Below, in pieces: positions 1 through 8,510 of a stretch of DNA of 64,000 nt. Numbering within the stretch: position 1 is the first letter of the stretch; each line of letters begins with the position of its first letter. The position numbers and the translations under genes are program-made. Source of the DNA: Leucobacter aridicollis (GTDB lineage Bacteria; Actinomycetota; Actinomycetes; Actinomycetales; Microbacteriaceae); NCBI RefSeq assembly GCF_013409595.1, contig NZ_JACCBD010000001.1, forward strand, positions 2,480,001 through 2,544,000, given 5' to 3'. A model generated the notes under the pieces. The model was not told the origin of the DNA and searched no databases. It saw only the letters and a list, made by a program, of their open reading frames with translations.

Positions 1-254
1 TCCTCGAGCTGTTCCGGGCGCTCCACGCGAGCGGGCGCACGCTCGTCGCCGTCCTCCACGATCTCAACCACGCCGCGCGCTACGCGACCCACATCATCGC
101 CATGCGCGATGGCGACGTCGTCGCCGCGGGCGCACCGAGGGACATCATCACCCCCGAGCTTGTGCGTGAGGTCTTCGATCTCGAGTGCGTCGTCGTGCCA
201 GACCCCGTGAGCGGCAGCCCGCTCGTCGTGCCGATCGGCACCGCGAGCGCGTAG
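1..254 (+). CDS. ABC transporter ATP-binding protein, iron-siderophore (FecE/FepC) type, C-terminal part
   Basis: Only the last 84 codons are inside the window, read in the frame that begins at base 3. The fragment holds the H-loop region (VLHDLNHAARYA) and then MRDGDVVAAGAP, the usual tail of FecE/FepC/FhuC ATPases that energise import of ferric siderophores, haem or cobalamin. The Walker and signature motifs lie upstream of the window. The ATPase would act on the cytoplasmic face with two permeases and a lipoprotein, none of which is visible here. The substrate cannot be told from this piece. The family call is firm and the iron specificity is inference. Confidence 0.8.
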   Translation, partial: LELFRALHASGRTLVAVLHDLNHAARYATHIIAMRDGDVVAAGAPRDIITPELVREVFDLECVVVPDPVSGSPLVVPIGTASA

Positions 255-293
255 GGCGGGCGGTGCCCCGCAGCGCCCGCTCGGCAGCGGCAG

Positions 294-1307
294 CTAGCTC
301 AGGCGCGTCTTCGGCGACACCGTGTAAGTGTGCTCTGGGTCGCTGTTGACCACGTCCCCGAGCGCCTCGTCGATGGCAGCGAGGGTCGCTGCGTCGAGCG
401 TGACGCCCGACGCCTTCACGGTGTCGGCGAGCTGCTCGGGCCTGGACGCGCCAACGAGCGCCGACGCGACGTTTGGGTGCTGCAGCACCCACGCGATTGC
501 AAGCTGTGGCATCGTGAGCCCCGCTTCCTCAGCGATGAGCTTCAGCCGCTGCACGGCGACGAGCAGCTCCTCTCGGAGAAAATCGTGGATGAACCTCGCG
601 CCGCTCCGCTCGTCGGTCGCGCGCGACCCCGCGGGGAGCGGCTGGCCCGGCTGGTACTTGCCGGTGAGCACTCCCTGCGCCATCGGCGACCACACAATCT
701 GCGAGATGCCGAGCTCCTCGGACGCTGGCACGACCTTGCCTTCAATGACCCGCCAGAGCATCGAGTACTGTGGCTGGTTCGAGATGAGCTGGATCCCGAG
801 CTGTTTCGCGAGCGCGTGGCCCTCACGCAGCTGCTCCGCCGTCCACTCCGACACCCCGATGTACAGCGCCTTGCCCTGGCGCACGATGTCGGCGAACGCC
901 TGGAACGTCTCTTCGAGCGGCGTCTCATAGTCGAACCTGTGCGCCTGGTACAGGTCGACGTAGTCGGTGCCGAGCCGAGTCAGCGAGCCGTTGATCGACT
1001 CAAAGATGTGTTTCCGGCTCAGCCCCGTGTCGTTCGGTCCCTTGGCTCCGACCGGGAAGTAGCACTTCGTGAAGATCTCGAGCCCCTCGCGCCGCTGCCC
1101 AGCGAGCGCCTTGCCGAGTACAACCTCGGCGCCCTGGTTCGCATAGGTGTCCGCGGTGTCGAAGGTCGTGATTCCTGCGTCGAGCGCCGCATGCACCGTC
1201 TTCGTCGCTGCCTCGTCGGCGACCTGCGAGGCGTGGGTGATCCAGTTGCCGTAGGTGATCTCCGAGACCTTGAGGCCGCTGTTTCCGAGGTAGCGATAGT
1301 TGACCAT
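294..1307 (-). CDS. Aldo/keto reductase, potassium-channel beta-subunit-like
   Basis: A 337-residue NADPH-dependent aldo/keto reductase. The N-terminus (YRYLGNSGLKVSEITYGNW) is the family opening, and the catalytic tetrad is readable as D50, Y55, K81 and H123 (DTADTYANQG, FTKCYFP, YQAHRFD). The C-terminal segment with GASRPEQL is the usual cofactor phosphate-binding end. These enzymes reduce aldehydes and ketones in the cytosol, and the Kv-beta/YghZ subgroup often handles methylglyoxal or other reactive carbonyls. The gene stands alone, with the SDR gene ending upstream on the same strand. The natural substrate is unknown. Confidence 0.9.
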   Translation of the reverse strand: MVNYRYLGNSGLKVSEITYGNWITHASQVADEAATKTVHAALDAGITTFDTADTYANQGAEVVLGKALAGQRREGLEIFTKCYFPVGAKGPNDTGLSRKHIFESINGSLTRLGTDYVDLYQAHRFDYETPLEETFQAFADIVRQGKALYIGVSEWTAEQLREGHALAKQLGIQLISNQPQYSMLWRVIEGKVVPASEELGISQIVWSPMAQGVLTGKYQPGQPLPAGSRATDERSGARFIHDFLREELLVAVQRLKLIAEEAGLTMPQLAIAWVLQHPNVASALVGASRPEQLADTVKASGVTLDAATLAAIDEALGDVVNSDPEHTYTVSPKTRLS

Positions 1308-1344
1308 GTGCCAACGCTAATACCGCTACCCCGGGAACGGAACC

Positions 1345-2175
1345 CTAGTCCAGGAAGATGTCAGGGCGCAGCTCGCTGTCCGGGGTTCCGGGCACCGCCG
1401 CGTAGCCGGAGAAGTCGGTGACGCCCTCGCCGCGCAGCACGTCCTCTGCGATGAGGGACTGGCCGGTGTATTCTGCCGCTGGCTTCGTGAGCACCGCGTA
1501 CGCCGCGTCGGCATAGACCGCAGCCGTCCGGCTCGCCGCCATCACCTTGTCGCCACCGAGCAGGTTCTGCACGGCAGCGGTCGCGACGGTGGTCGCCGGC
1601 CACAGCGTGTTCGCCGCGACTCCCGCCTTCGCGAACTCAGCCGCCATGCCAAGCGTCGCCATCGTCATGCCGTACTTCGCGAGCGTGTACCCCGTGTGCG
1701 CACCAAGCCACTTGGGGTCGAGGTTCAGGGGCGGCGAGAGCGACAGGATGTGGGGGTTCTCGGCCTGCTGCAGGAGCGGGAGCGCCGCGCGCGAGAGCAT
1801 GAACGTGCCGCGCACGTTCACGTCCTGCATGAGATCGTACTTCTTCGGGCCCAGGTCGAGCGTTCCCGACAGGTCAATGACACTCGCGTTGTTCACGACA
1901 ATGTCGATCCCGCCGAACTCGGCGCGCGCCTGCTCGACGGCCGACGCGATGTCCTCGTCGCTGCGCACGTCGCCGACAATCGCGAGCGCGTTGCCGCCAG
2001 CCGCGCGGATCTCGTCGGCGGCGGTGTGGATCGTTCCGGCGAGCTTCGGATGCGGGGTGTCGGTCTTCGCAAGCATCGCGACGTTCGCCCCGTCAGCCGC
2101 GGCGCGCAGCGCGATCGCAAGCCCGATTCCCCGGCTACCGCCAGACATGAGGATCGTCTTCCCTGCCAGTGTCAT
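1345..2175 (-). CDS. Short-chain dehydrogenase/reductase, HSDL2-like
   Basis: A 276-residue SDR with a Rossmann nucleotide loop at residues 11-18 (SGGSRGIG), the NNAS structural motif and a YTLAK catalytic Tyr/Lys pair. The insert with HPKLAGTIHTAADEI and the ILSLSPPLNL strand before the active Tyr match the hydroxysteroid dehydrogenase-like 2 subgroup, whose members are cytosolic oxidoreductases of unclear substrate, possibly fatty-acyl or steroid-like. The ATG start is supported by AAAGGAG seven bases upstream. It lies 37 bases upstream of the aldo/keto reductase on the same strand, so the two may be co-transcribed as a carbonyl-metabolising pair; that pairing is inference. Confidence 0.88.
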   Translation of the reverse strand: MTLAGKTILMSGGSRGIGLAIALRAAADGANVAMLAKTDTPHPKLAGTIHTAADEIRAAGGNALAIVGDVRSDEDIASAVEQARAEFGGIDIVVNNASVIDLSGTLDLGPKKYDLMQDVNVRGTFMLSRAALPLLQQAENPHILSLSPPLNLDPKWLGAHTGYTLAKYGMTMATLGMAAEFAKAGVAANTLWPATTVATAAVQNLLGGDKVMAASRTAAVYADAAYAVLTKPAAEYTGQSLIAEDVLRGEGVTDFSGYAAVPGTPDSELRPDIFLD

Positions 2176-2289
2176 AGCTACTCCTTTGTGCTGTGGTTCT
2201 CAGCGCAAGTCTGGCACGCGCGCCACAAATGCGCGAACGTTGCGTGCAGATCGTGCACTCAGCACATCAGCGCCTGACAGTATTGGTGC

Positions 2290-2868
2290 ATGTCGCACGA
2301 TGCACAGCCCGATCAGCCCTGCGCCGACCTCCGCTACCCGTACGGCTCGACCGCGGCCCCGACCACGTCGCACATCGATGCGGGCGCGCTCACCACGCAC
2401 CGGTTCGCGGACGGCGGCGCGTACCCGCCGTCGTACCGCGCATTCGTCGAGCAGTACGGCTGGGCGCGCACGTTCGGACTCTGGCTGATCTACCCGCCGG
2501 TGCGCGACGGCTTCGCCGACGGGCGGCGCCGCGCCGAACGTCTCACCGACAGGTTCCGTGCCGTCTACCGCGACGGCCAGGCTGAGGGCTTCGATTGGCT
2601 CGTCGAACCTGACGGCACGTGGAAGGTCGCGGAGACGCTTGAGGTGTTCGGGTGGAGCGAAAACGGCGACGCGCTGCTCTGGGACGTTTCTGCACGCTCC
2701 CACGCCGGAGAGCTTCCCGTGTGGCTCTCAACGGGTCTGGACTCGCTCACGCTACTCGGGGGCGACCTTGTCGAGGCACTCGCGGTGCTTGCGGCGAGCG
2801 CCTCGACCGGCCCCTCAGCAACCGACGCGGCTCGAGCGATCGAACCGGTCGCGGCGGCGCGGCTGTAG
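2290..2868 (+). CDS. Uncharacterised protein, SMI1/KNR4 (SUKH)-like
   Basis: A 192-residue soluble protein without signal peptide or membrane segments. The stretch YPPSYRAFVEQYGWARTFG followed by an aromatic and acidic core (WSENGDALLWDV) resembles the SUKH/SMI1-KNR4 fold, in which a short N-terminal helix with P-x-x-Y/F precedes a Trp-rich sheet. Some SUKH proteins are immunity proteins to contact-dependent toxins, but no toxin gene lies beside it. It is transcribed divergently from the SDR gene. The coding call is good; the family assignment rests on pattern recognition only. Confidence 0.6.
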   Translation: MSHDAQPDQPCADLRYPYGSTAAPTTSHIDAGALTTHRFADGGAYPPSYRAFVEQYGWARTFGLWLIYPPVRDGFADGRRRAERLTDRFRAVYRDGQAEGFDWLVEPDGTWKVAETLEVFGWSENGDALLWDVSARSHAGELPVWLSTGLDSLTLLGGDLVEALAVLAASASTGPSATDAARAIEPVAAARL

Positions 2869-2885
2869 CGCCGCGGCCCGGGGCC

Positions 2886-4745
2886 TTACCCGAGCGCTTC
2901 CGACAGCTCCAGCCAGCGCTCCTCGAGGCTCTCGACCTCTGCCTCGAGCGCGGTGATCTTCGCCATCTCGGCGTTCAGCAGCGCATAGTCCGCCTGGTCG
3001 AGGGTCGCGAGTCCGTCGCGGGACTTCGCGATGTCGCCCTGCAGCTTCTCCATCTTCCGCTCCACCGACGACAGCTCTTTCTGGGCGTCGCGGAGCTCAC
3101 GGCCCGAGAGCTTCGGCTGCGCGGGCTGGGCCGTCTTCGAGGCCTGCGAACCAGCGGAGGAGGAGGTCTGCTTCGTTCCCCCGCCCGCGGCGGCTGCCTC
3201 CTTCGCGCGCTCCTCGGCCTGGCGCAGCTTCAGGTATTCGTCGACACCGTTCGGGAGGTGCCTGAGCCGCCTATCGAGGATCGCGTACTGCTGATCTGTC
3301 ACGCGCTCAAGGAAGTAGCGGTCGTGCGAGACGACGATGAGGGTGCCCGGCCACGAGTCGAGCAGGTCCTCCATCGCCGCGAGCATGTCGGTGTCGAGGT
3401 CGTTCGTCGGCTCGTCGAGGATGAGCACGTTCGGCTGATCGAGCAGGATCAGGAGCAGCTGCAGGCGCCGCTTCTGGCCGCCCGAGAGATCCTTCACGGG
3501 CGTCGACAGCTGCGCGCTCGTGAATCCCATGCGTTCGAGCAGCTGCCCAGGAGTGAGGTCCTGCGCCTTCGAGCCGGAGCCGACGGTGAAGCTCGTGCGC
3601 AGCCGCCCGATGACGACGCGCACCGGCTCGTTCAGGTGCGCCTCGAGCTCGTCGAGGCGCTGCGTGAGCTGCGCGACCTTCACGGTCTTGCCGGTCTTCA
3701 CGGTGCCGCTCGTCGGCTCGACCGCGCCCGAGATGAGCCCGAGCAGCGTCGATTTGCCCGCACCGTTCACGCCGAGGATGCCGGTGCGCTCGCCCGGGGC
3801 GAGCCGCCACTCGACGTCGCGCAGCACCTCGCGGGGTTCCCCCGAAACCGGGTCGGTGTACGAGACGCCGACATCGAGGATGTTGACGACCTCCTTGCCG
3901 AGGCGCGAGACGGCCATCGACTGCAGTGACACCTTGTCGCGGATCTCGGGCACGTCGGCGATGAGTTCGTTCGCGGCGTCGATCCTGAACTTGGGCTTCG
4001 CGGTGCGCGCTGGCGCGCCGCGCCGGAGCCAGGCGAGCTCCTTGCGCGCGAGGTTCTGTCGCTTCTGCTCGACGACGGCGGCCTGCCGGTCGCGCTCGAC
4101 GCGCTGCAGAATGTAGGCCGCATACCCGCCTTCGAACGGCTCGACGATCCTGTCGTGCACCTCCCAGGTCGCGGTGCAAACCTCGTCGAGGAACCACCGG
4201 TCGTGCGTGACGACGAGCAGCGCGCCCTGCCCATTCGGCCAGCGGCGTTTCAGGTGCTCCGCGAGCCAGGCGACGGCCTCGACGTCGAGGTGGTTCGTCG
4301 GCTCGTCGAGAAACAGCACGTCCCAGTCACCAACGAGGAGTCGGGCGAGCGCGACGCGTCGACGCTGGCCGCCCGACAGCGACTCGAGCTCGGCGTCCCA
4401 CGGCAGGTCTGAGACGAGTCCCGCGATGACCTCGCGCACCTTTGGATCGCCAGCCCACTCGTACTCGGGGGTGTCACCGACGATCGCATTGCCGACGGTC
4501 TCACCGTCGTCGAACTGATCTGCCTGGTCGAGCACCCCGATCGTGGTGCCGCCGCGATAGGTGACGCGGCCGGAATCGGGCTCGCGCCGCCCGGCAAGCA
4601 TCATGAGCAGCGAGGACTTGCCGTCGCCGTTGCGGCCGACGATTCCGATGCGATCCCCCTCGTCGACGCCGAGGGTCACCGAGTCAAACACCGTCTTCGT
4701 GGGCACCTCAAGATGCAGGGCCTCAGCCCCGAGAATATGCGCCAT
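2886..4745 (-). CDS. ABC-F family ATPase (Uup/EttA-like)
   Basis: A 619-residue protein with two ABC cassettes and no membrane segment. Cassette 1 has GRNGDGKSSL and LSGGQRRRVALARLL, and cassette 2 has GVNGAGKSTL and LSGGQKRRLQLLLIL. Both have LDEPTNHLD/LDEPTNDLD Walker B motifs. Arg/Lys-rich helices link the cassettes, and the last about 80 residues form a charged coiled coil (residues about 545-619). ABC-F proteins bind the ribosomal E site and rescue or modulate stalled ribosomes, and some give antibiotic protection. The C-terminal coiled coil places it with Uup-type members. It stands alone and ends convergently with the SUKH-like gene, 17 bases apart. Confidence 0.9.
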   Translation of the reverse strand: MAHILGAEALHLEVPTKTVFDSVTLGVDEGDRIGIVGRNGDGKSSLLMMLAGRREPDSGRVTYRGGTTIGVLDQADQFDDGETVGNAIVGDTPEYEWAGDPKVREVIAGLVSDLPWDAELESLSGGQRRRVALARLLVGDWDVLFLDEPTNHLDVEAVAWLAEHLKRRWPNGQGALLVVTHDRWFLDEVCTATWEVHDRIVEPFEGGYAAYILQRVERDRQAAVVEQKRQNLARKELAWLRRGAPARTAKPKFRIDAANELIADVPEIRDKVSLQSMAVSRLGKEVVNILDVGVSYTDPVSGEPREVLRDVEWRLAPGERTGILGVNGAGKSTLLGLISGAVEPTSGTVKTGKTVKVAQLTQRLDELEAHLNEPVRVVIGRLRTSFTVGSGSKAQDLTPGQLLERMGFTSAQLSTPVKDLSGGQKRRLQLLLILLDQPNVLILDEPTNDLDTDMLAAMEDLLDSWPGTLIVVSHDRYFLERVTDQQYAILDRRLRHLPNGVDEYLKLRQAEERAKEAAAAGGGTKQTSSSAGSQASKTAQPAQPKLSGRELRDAQKELSSVERKMEKLQGDIAKSRDGLATLDQADYALLNAEMAKITALEAEVESLEERWLELSEALG

Positions 4746-4927
4746 ACCTGCCTCAATAGTCGCGTGGATCCCCCGACGCAGTCGATCGCCACGGGCGTCG
4801 CCGCCCGATACGCGGCGCGCGTCGGAAGGAGTACCTATCGAGAATAGTCGACTGGCCTGTGTGCCGGGGGGGCCGGAGCTTCAGGGCTCGGCCGATCGAT
4901 GCTGTGCGCCGCCGGTACGCTTGCCGT

Positions 4928-5380
4928 ATGACCGCGCACCCAGACGTCACCCACCCGACCCTTGGCACGCTGAGCCGCTCATCGTTCACGCTCACCGACG
5001 GCGATGTCCACTTCATGGACAGCTACGGCGGCGAGATTGAGGTCGCCGGGGCAACCATCGAACTGCTCGTCGAAAGCAGTGATCCGAAGGTCGTGGAGGC
5101 CCTCGCCGAGCGGCTCGCCGCCGCCCTCGCGCAGCTGCCCGCGCTCGTGCGGCGCTCCACCGACGCGATCGTCACCGAGTTCGGCGATGAGGATCCCACG
5201 GAGTCAGACCGCGAGGAGGCAGCCAGAGGCCTTGCGCTGCAGACCCTCGCGGCATCGCCCGGCGGCGGACTCGTGCTGCACTTTGACGATACAACGGGCG
5301 AGCACTTCCCGGAGGGCTACTGGCCCGCCGTCTACCTTGGGGGCGAGAACGAGGTACTCGATGTCGCCGTGGAGGCGTGA
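4928..5380 (+). CDS. Uncharacterised protein, DUF2004-like
   Basis: A 150-residue acidic soluble protein starting at ATG 4928; an upstream in-frame start at 4859 would add 23 low-complexity residues and has no better ribosome site. The N-terminus THPTLGTLS and the C-terminal pattern of aromatic residues near GYWPAVYLGG resemble DUF2004-type proteins found next to actinobacterial housekeeping genes. No catalytic motif can be recognised. It is transcribed away from the ABC-F gene and followed, after 82 bases, by the lipase fusion. Function is unknown; the gene looks real by codon position bias. Confidence 0.6.
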   Translation: MTAHPDVTHPTLGTLSRSSFTLTDGDVHFMDSYGGEIEVAGATIELLVESSDPKVVEALAERLAAALAQLPALVRRSTDAIVTEFGDEDPTESDREEAARGLALQTLAASPGGGLVLHFDDTTGEHFPEGYWPAVYLGGENEVLDVAVEA

Positions 5381-5462
5381 CTGCGCGGTAGTCTGAACGC
5401 GTCATACCGAACGCATTGCCCGCTCGACCCGGGGCGACGCCGAGCCATGTGAGGGCAACGAA

Positions 5463-7232
5463 GTGCCGCTGAAATCCACGATCACCGCCTCACTCTCGTC
5501 GTTCGCAGTGCCTGTGCGTGCGCTTATCGGCGTCGCCGGCGTCGTTCTCGGCGTGCTACTCGTATTGGCACCACTCTCCACACACCAGATCGCCGTGGTC
5601 ACCGGCATCGGCTTGGCGCTCGCTGGAATTGCTGCGGCGCTGCTGCCAACGATCGACGGCTTCACCCGCGTCTCCGCGCGCGTCTTCGGGGCAGTGCTAT
5701 TCCTGCTCGGCGCAATCATCGCGGTGTGGCCCGCTGGCGGCGCCCCGTGGATCGCGTTCATCGTCGGTGCGTCGCTCATCGGCCACGGCGTCTTGCAGAC
5801 CGTCCAGGTGATCCGACACGGCGGAGACCAGCGCGCGACGAGCGTCATCATCGCGCTCGCGAGCATCGTCTTCGGAGTCGTCGCGCTGTCGTGGCCCGTG
5901 CTCACCCTGACGTTTTTCAGACTCGGAGTCGGCGCCTGGTTCGTGTTCTTCGGACTGCAACTCGTCCTGGCTGCGCTGTATCGGCGGACGCCAGAGCAGA
6001 AGCGGCAGCGCGGCAAACTTGCCCGCTGGTCGCGCACCATCGGCGCAAGCCTCGCGCTTGTGCTTGCCGTCGCCGTTGCGCTCGGCTCGAACTGGGCGCT
6101 CGGCGGCGTCCCCCTCCCGCAGCCTGGAGCCTTCTACGACCCGCCGACGAGCGTGCCCTCGGAGCCTGGCAAGCTCATCCGTTCGGAGCCGCTGCGGGAG
6201 GGCGTGCCCCGCGGCGCCGACGCCTGGCGCATCCTCTACACGACCACGAACACGGACGGCTCACCGGCGGTCTCCAGCGGCACGATTGTGGCGCCGAAGG
6301 CGAGGGGCGAGGACCCCCTGCAACTCCTCTCGGTCGCGCACGGAACCACCGGCGTCGCGGCGAAGTGTGCCCCGTCGCTGAGCGCGACCCCGTTCGCAGA
6401 CGGCGCTGGGGCAGCCCTCGAGCAGCTCGTCGTCGACAATGGCTGGGCCGCGGTCACGTCGGACTACATTGGGCTGGGTACCGCTGGCGCGCACCCCTAT
6501 CTCATCGGGGACTCGGAGGCCCGCAACGTTCTGGACGCGGCCAGAGCCGCCCAGGAGTTCTCCGAGGTGTCGGTCACGAGCGAGACCGTCGTCTGGGGTC
6601 ACTCGCAGGGCGGGCAGGGATCGCTGTGGACAGGGCAGCTCGCCGAGCGCTACGCTCCCGACGTCACCGTGCAGGGCATCGCGGCATTCGCGCCGGCTGC
6701 CGACCTGTTCGGGCTCGCCGAGGTGAACAAGAACGACGCGGCAGGAAAGACTGTCTCGGCGTACATCGCAGCCACCTGGGGCGAGCTCTACCCGCAGCTG
6801 AATCTCGCCGCGCAGCTCACGCCCGGATCGGCGCGCGGCGTCGAGCAGATCAAGGACCTGTGCTTCAACGGGCAGGACGTGCTTGCTGCGATCCTCCACG
6901 GCACGCAGGTGCCGAACCAGATCTTCCCCGACAGCCTGCTCGACGGCGAGTTCGGCGACCTGCTCAGGGCGCAGACCCCCGTCGGGCCGTTCCCTGCCCC
7001 TGTGCTCGTGGCCCAGGGCCTCGCGGACCCGCTCGTTCGACCCGAGCAACAGCGCGAGTGGGTTGCCGACCGCTGCGCCGCAGGGGCCGAGATCGACTAC
7101 CGGGAGTTTGCGGGGCTCGACCACCTCTCGCTCGTTGCTGCTGACTCTCCGCTCACCCCGGAACTCGTCGAGTGGACGCTGGCACGGGCTGCCGGCGAGC
7201 CTGCAACCCCAAACTGTAACGCGCTGCCCTAG
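5463..7232 (+). CDS. HdeD/DUF308-like membrane domain fused to a secretory-lipase-type alpha/beta hydrolase
   Basis: A 589-residue protein with a GTG start. Residues 1-175 contain about six hydrophobic helices in a repeated DUF308/HdeD-like pattern, and a further transmembrane helix follows at about 192-214. Residues 220-589 are an alpha/beta hydrolase of the LIP/secretory lipase type, with nucleophile elbow GHSQGG at S381, a likely acid at D522 (GLADPLV) and a likely base at H554 (GLDHLS). The hydrolase half probably faces the outside and would cleave esters or lipids. Because the membrane half replaces an ordinary signal peptide, the enzyme would stay anchored. Substrate unknown. Family calls for both halves are motif-based. 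Confidence 0.82.
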   Translation: MPLKSTITASLSSFAVPVRALIGVAGVVLGVLLVLAPLSTHQIAVVTGIGLALAGIAAALLPTIDGFTRVSARVFGAVLFLLGAIIAVWPAGGAPWIAFIVGASLIGHGVLQTVQVIRHGGDQRATSVIIALASIVFGVVALSWPVLTLTFFRLGVGAWFVFFGLQLVLAALYRRTPEQKRQRGKLARWSRTIGASLALVLAVAVALGSNWALGGVPLPQPGAFYDPPTSVPSEPGKLIRSEPLREGVPRGADAWRILYTTTNTDGSPAVSSGTIVAPKARGEDPLQLLSVAHGTTGVAAKCAPSLSATPFADGAGAALEQLVVDNGWAAVTSDYIGLGTAGAHPYLIGDSEARNVLDAARAAQEFSEVSVTSETVVWGHSQGGQGSLWTGQLAERYAPDVTVQGIAAFAPAADLFGLAEVNKNDAAGKTVSAYIAATWGELYPQLNLAAQLTPGSARGVEQIKDLCFNGQDVLAAILHGTQVPNQIFPDSLLDGEFGDLLRAQTPVGPFPAPVLVAQGLADPLVRPEQQREWVADRCAAGAEIDYREFAGLDHLSLVAADSPLTPELVEWTLARAAGEPATPNCNALP

Positions 7233-7265
7233 GGACGCGGCCCCAGGTCTGGCGCCAGCCTTGCT

Positions 7266-7361
7266 CAGCTCCAGCTCCAGCTCCAGCTCCAGCCCCAGCC
7301 CCAGCCCCAGCCCCAGCCCCAGCCCCAGCCCCAGCCCCAGCCCCAGCCCCAGCCCCAGCCC
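7266..7361. repeat. Hexanucleotide tandem array (CAGCTC x4, CAGCCC x12)
   Basis: Sixteen perfect 6-base units in a row: four CAGCTC and then twelve CAGCCC. They lie in the 283-base gap between the lipase fusion and the Cys-rich peptide gene. Several frames are open through it, giving Ser-Pro, Ala-Gly or Trp-Gly dipeptide runs, but none continues a recognisable protein. A simple-sequence array of this kind can change length by slippage. Confidence 0.95.
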
Positions 7362-7467
7362 CAGCGTCTGTGATCGGCGAAGGCAATGCCAAACTCCGGT
7401 GGTTTCTGCATTGCAACGGCCGATGCCATACGCAGTGCCGATCGCGGCGGGCCGGTCGCGGCCACAC

Positions 7468-7500
7468 AAAAGGCGGCGCACCCCGAGGGGTACGCCGCCT
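7468..7500 (-). terminator. Intrinsic terminator of the Cys-rich peptide gene
   Basis: An inverted repeat (AGGCGGCGTACCCC / GGGGTGCGCCGCCT on the minus strand) is followed by TTTT in the minus-strand direction, 15 bases past the stop codon of the small peptide gene. This is a good factor-independent terminator and supports the small gene being transcribed. Confidence 0.85.
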
Positions 7501-7515
7501 GTGTTTGCGAATCCT

Positions 7516-7701
7516 TTAGCCCTCGCCGGGCATGCAGCAGCTTCCGCCGCAGCACGAGCCGCCGGTGGAGCTGTCGCCGAGCAGATTCAGAATCTCTGCG
7601 GTCTCGGCGCCCGCAAACGCCGCAGCGCCCGCGATGCTCGCATCGGTGTTCAGCTCGACCAGGTCAGGGGTCTCGGTCTTCTCGGTTGTCGTGTCACTCA
7701 T
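7516..7701 (-). CDS. Small cysteine-rich peptide, possible RiPP precursor or metal-binding peptide
   Basis: A 61-residue peptide. Residues 1-48 are acidic, Ala/Leu-rich and leader-like (ETAEILNLLGD). The last 14 residues contain a short tandem motif GGSCCGGSCC with four cysteines at 50, 51, 55 and 56 and end MPGEG. A clear AGGAGAGG ribosome site precedes the ATG and a strong terminator follows the stop, so the gene is very likely real. It lies 78 bases after a FrnE/DsbA gene on the same strand. The Gly-Ser-Cys core resembles azole-forming (TOMM) precursors, but no cyclodehydratase or other modification gene is in the window. Metal or thiol binding is an equally open alternative. Function unknown. 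Confidence 0.75.
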   Translation of the reverse strand: MSDTTTEKTETPDLVELNTDASIAGAAAFAGAETAEILNLLGDSSTGGSCCGGSCCMPGEG

Positions 7702-7779
7702 ATTGGATCCTCTCCTGCGTGAATTCTAGTTCGGCGAACCGCGGGGCGGCCGCCCGTCCACTGATCTCTCAGTGGAGGC

Positions 7780-8457
7780 TCAGTCAGCCGAGTTCGCCTC
7801 GGCCTCGAGGGTGAGCACCTGTTCGAACGCGCTCACGAACATCTCTGGCTGCTGGGCGCCCGAGACGCCGTACTTCTCGTTGATGAGGTAGAAGGGCACG
7901 CCCGTCACGCCGAGCATCCGAGCGCGGGTGATGTCGCTCTCGACGGCCTCCCCGTATCCCTCGTCTTCGAAGGCGTCGCGAACCTCGTCGGGGTCGAGCC
8001 CGACCTCGTCGACGACCTTGGCGATCTGCTCGGGGTCGCCAACGTTGACGCCCTCCTCGAAGTAGGCCTTGAAGAGGCGCGCGAGTACCTCCTCGTAGAT
8101 GCCCTGCTCCTTCGCGAGGTGCAGCACACGGTGGGCGGCCGCAGTGTTCGAGTGCGCGACCTTCCCGAAGTCGAACGTGATGCCTTCGGCGGCAGCCATC
8201 GCGGTCATCTGGCCGAGCATGTCTTCGACCTGTTCGCGCGGCATACCCTTGTGCTTCACGAGGAAGTCGATCTCGCTGCCTTCGAAGTTCAGCGGGGTGT
8301 CTGGGGCGAGCTCGTAGCTGTGCCCCTCGATCTCGAACTCAACCTCAGGGTTGTCGGCTTGGAACTGCGCGACCGCCGTGCGGAAGCGGTTCGCGCCGAT
8401 GTAGCACCACGGGCAGGCGATGTCAGACCAAATGTCAATGCGGATCGTATTACTCAC
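7780..8457 (-). CDS. DsbA family oxidoreductase, FrnE-like
   Basis: A 225-residue thioredoxin-fold protein with the active site CPWC at residues 15-18, an inserted helical domain, and the cis-proline loop GVTGVPFYL near residue 180. There is no signal peptide, so it acts in the cytoplasm. The FrnE group oxidises or isomerises thiols, or takes part in polyketide tailoring, and a Deinococcus relative is linked to metal and oxidative stress tolerance. It lies upstream of the cysteine-rich peptide on the same strand, so the peptide could be its substrate or partner; that link is inference. Confidence 0.88.
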   Translation of the reverse strand: MSNTIRIDIWSDIACPWCYIGANRFRTAVAQFQADNPEVEFEIEGHSYELAPDTPLNFEGSEIDFLVKHKGMPREQVEDMLGQMTAMAAAEGITFDFGKVAHSNTAAAHRVLHLAKEQGIYEEVLARLFKAYFEEGVNVGDPEQIAKVVDEVGLDPDEVRDAFEDEGYGEAVESDITRARMLGVTGVPFYLINEKYGVSGAQQPEMFVSAFEQVLTLEAEANSAD

Positions 8458-8510
8458 GTCCCGTGCAACCCCGCCTGTCGCCGAAGTATTCCTCGCAGCA
8501 GCGCGATGTT

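Noticed and set aside
7265..7555. Gly-Trp or Ala-Gly repeat protein read through the hexamer array
   Set aside because: All frames of a hexamer stay open, so open frames carry no evidence; no homologous flanks or start signal.
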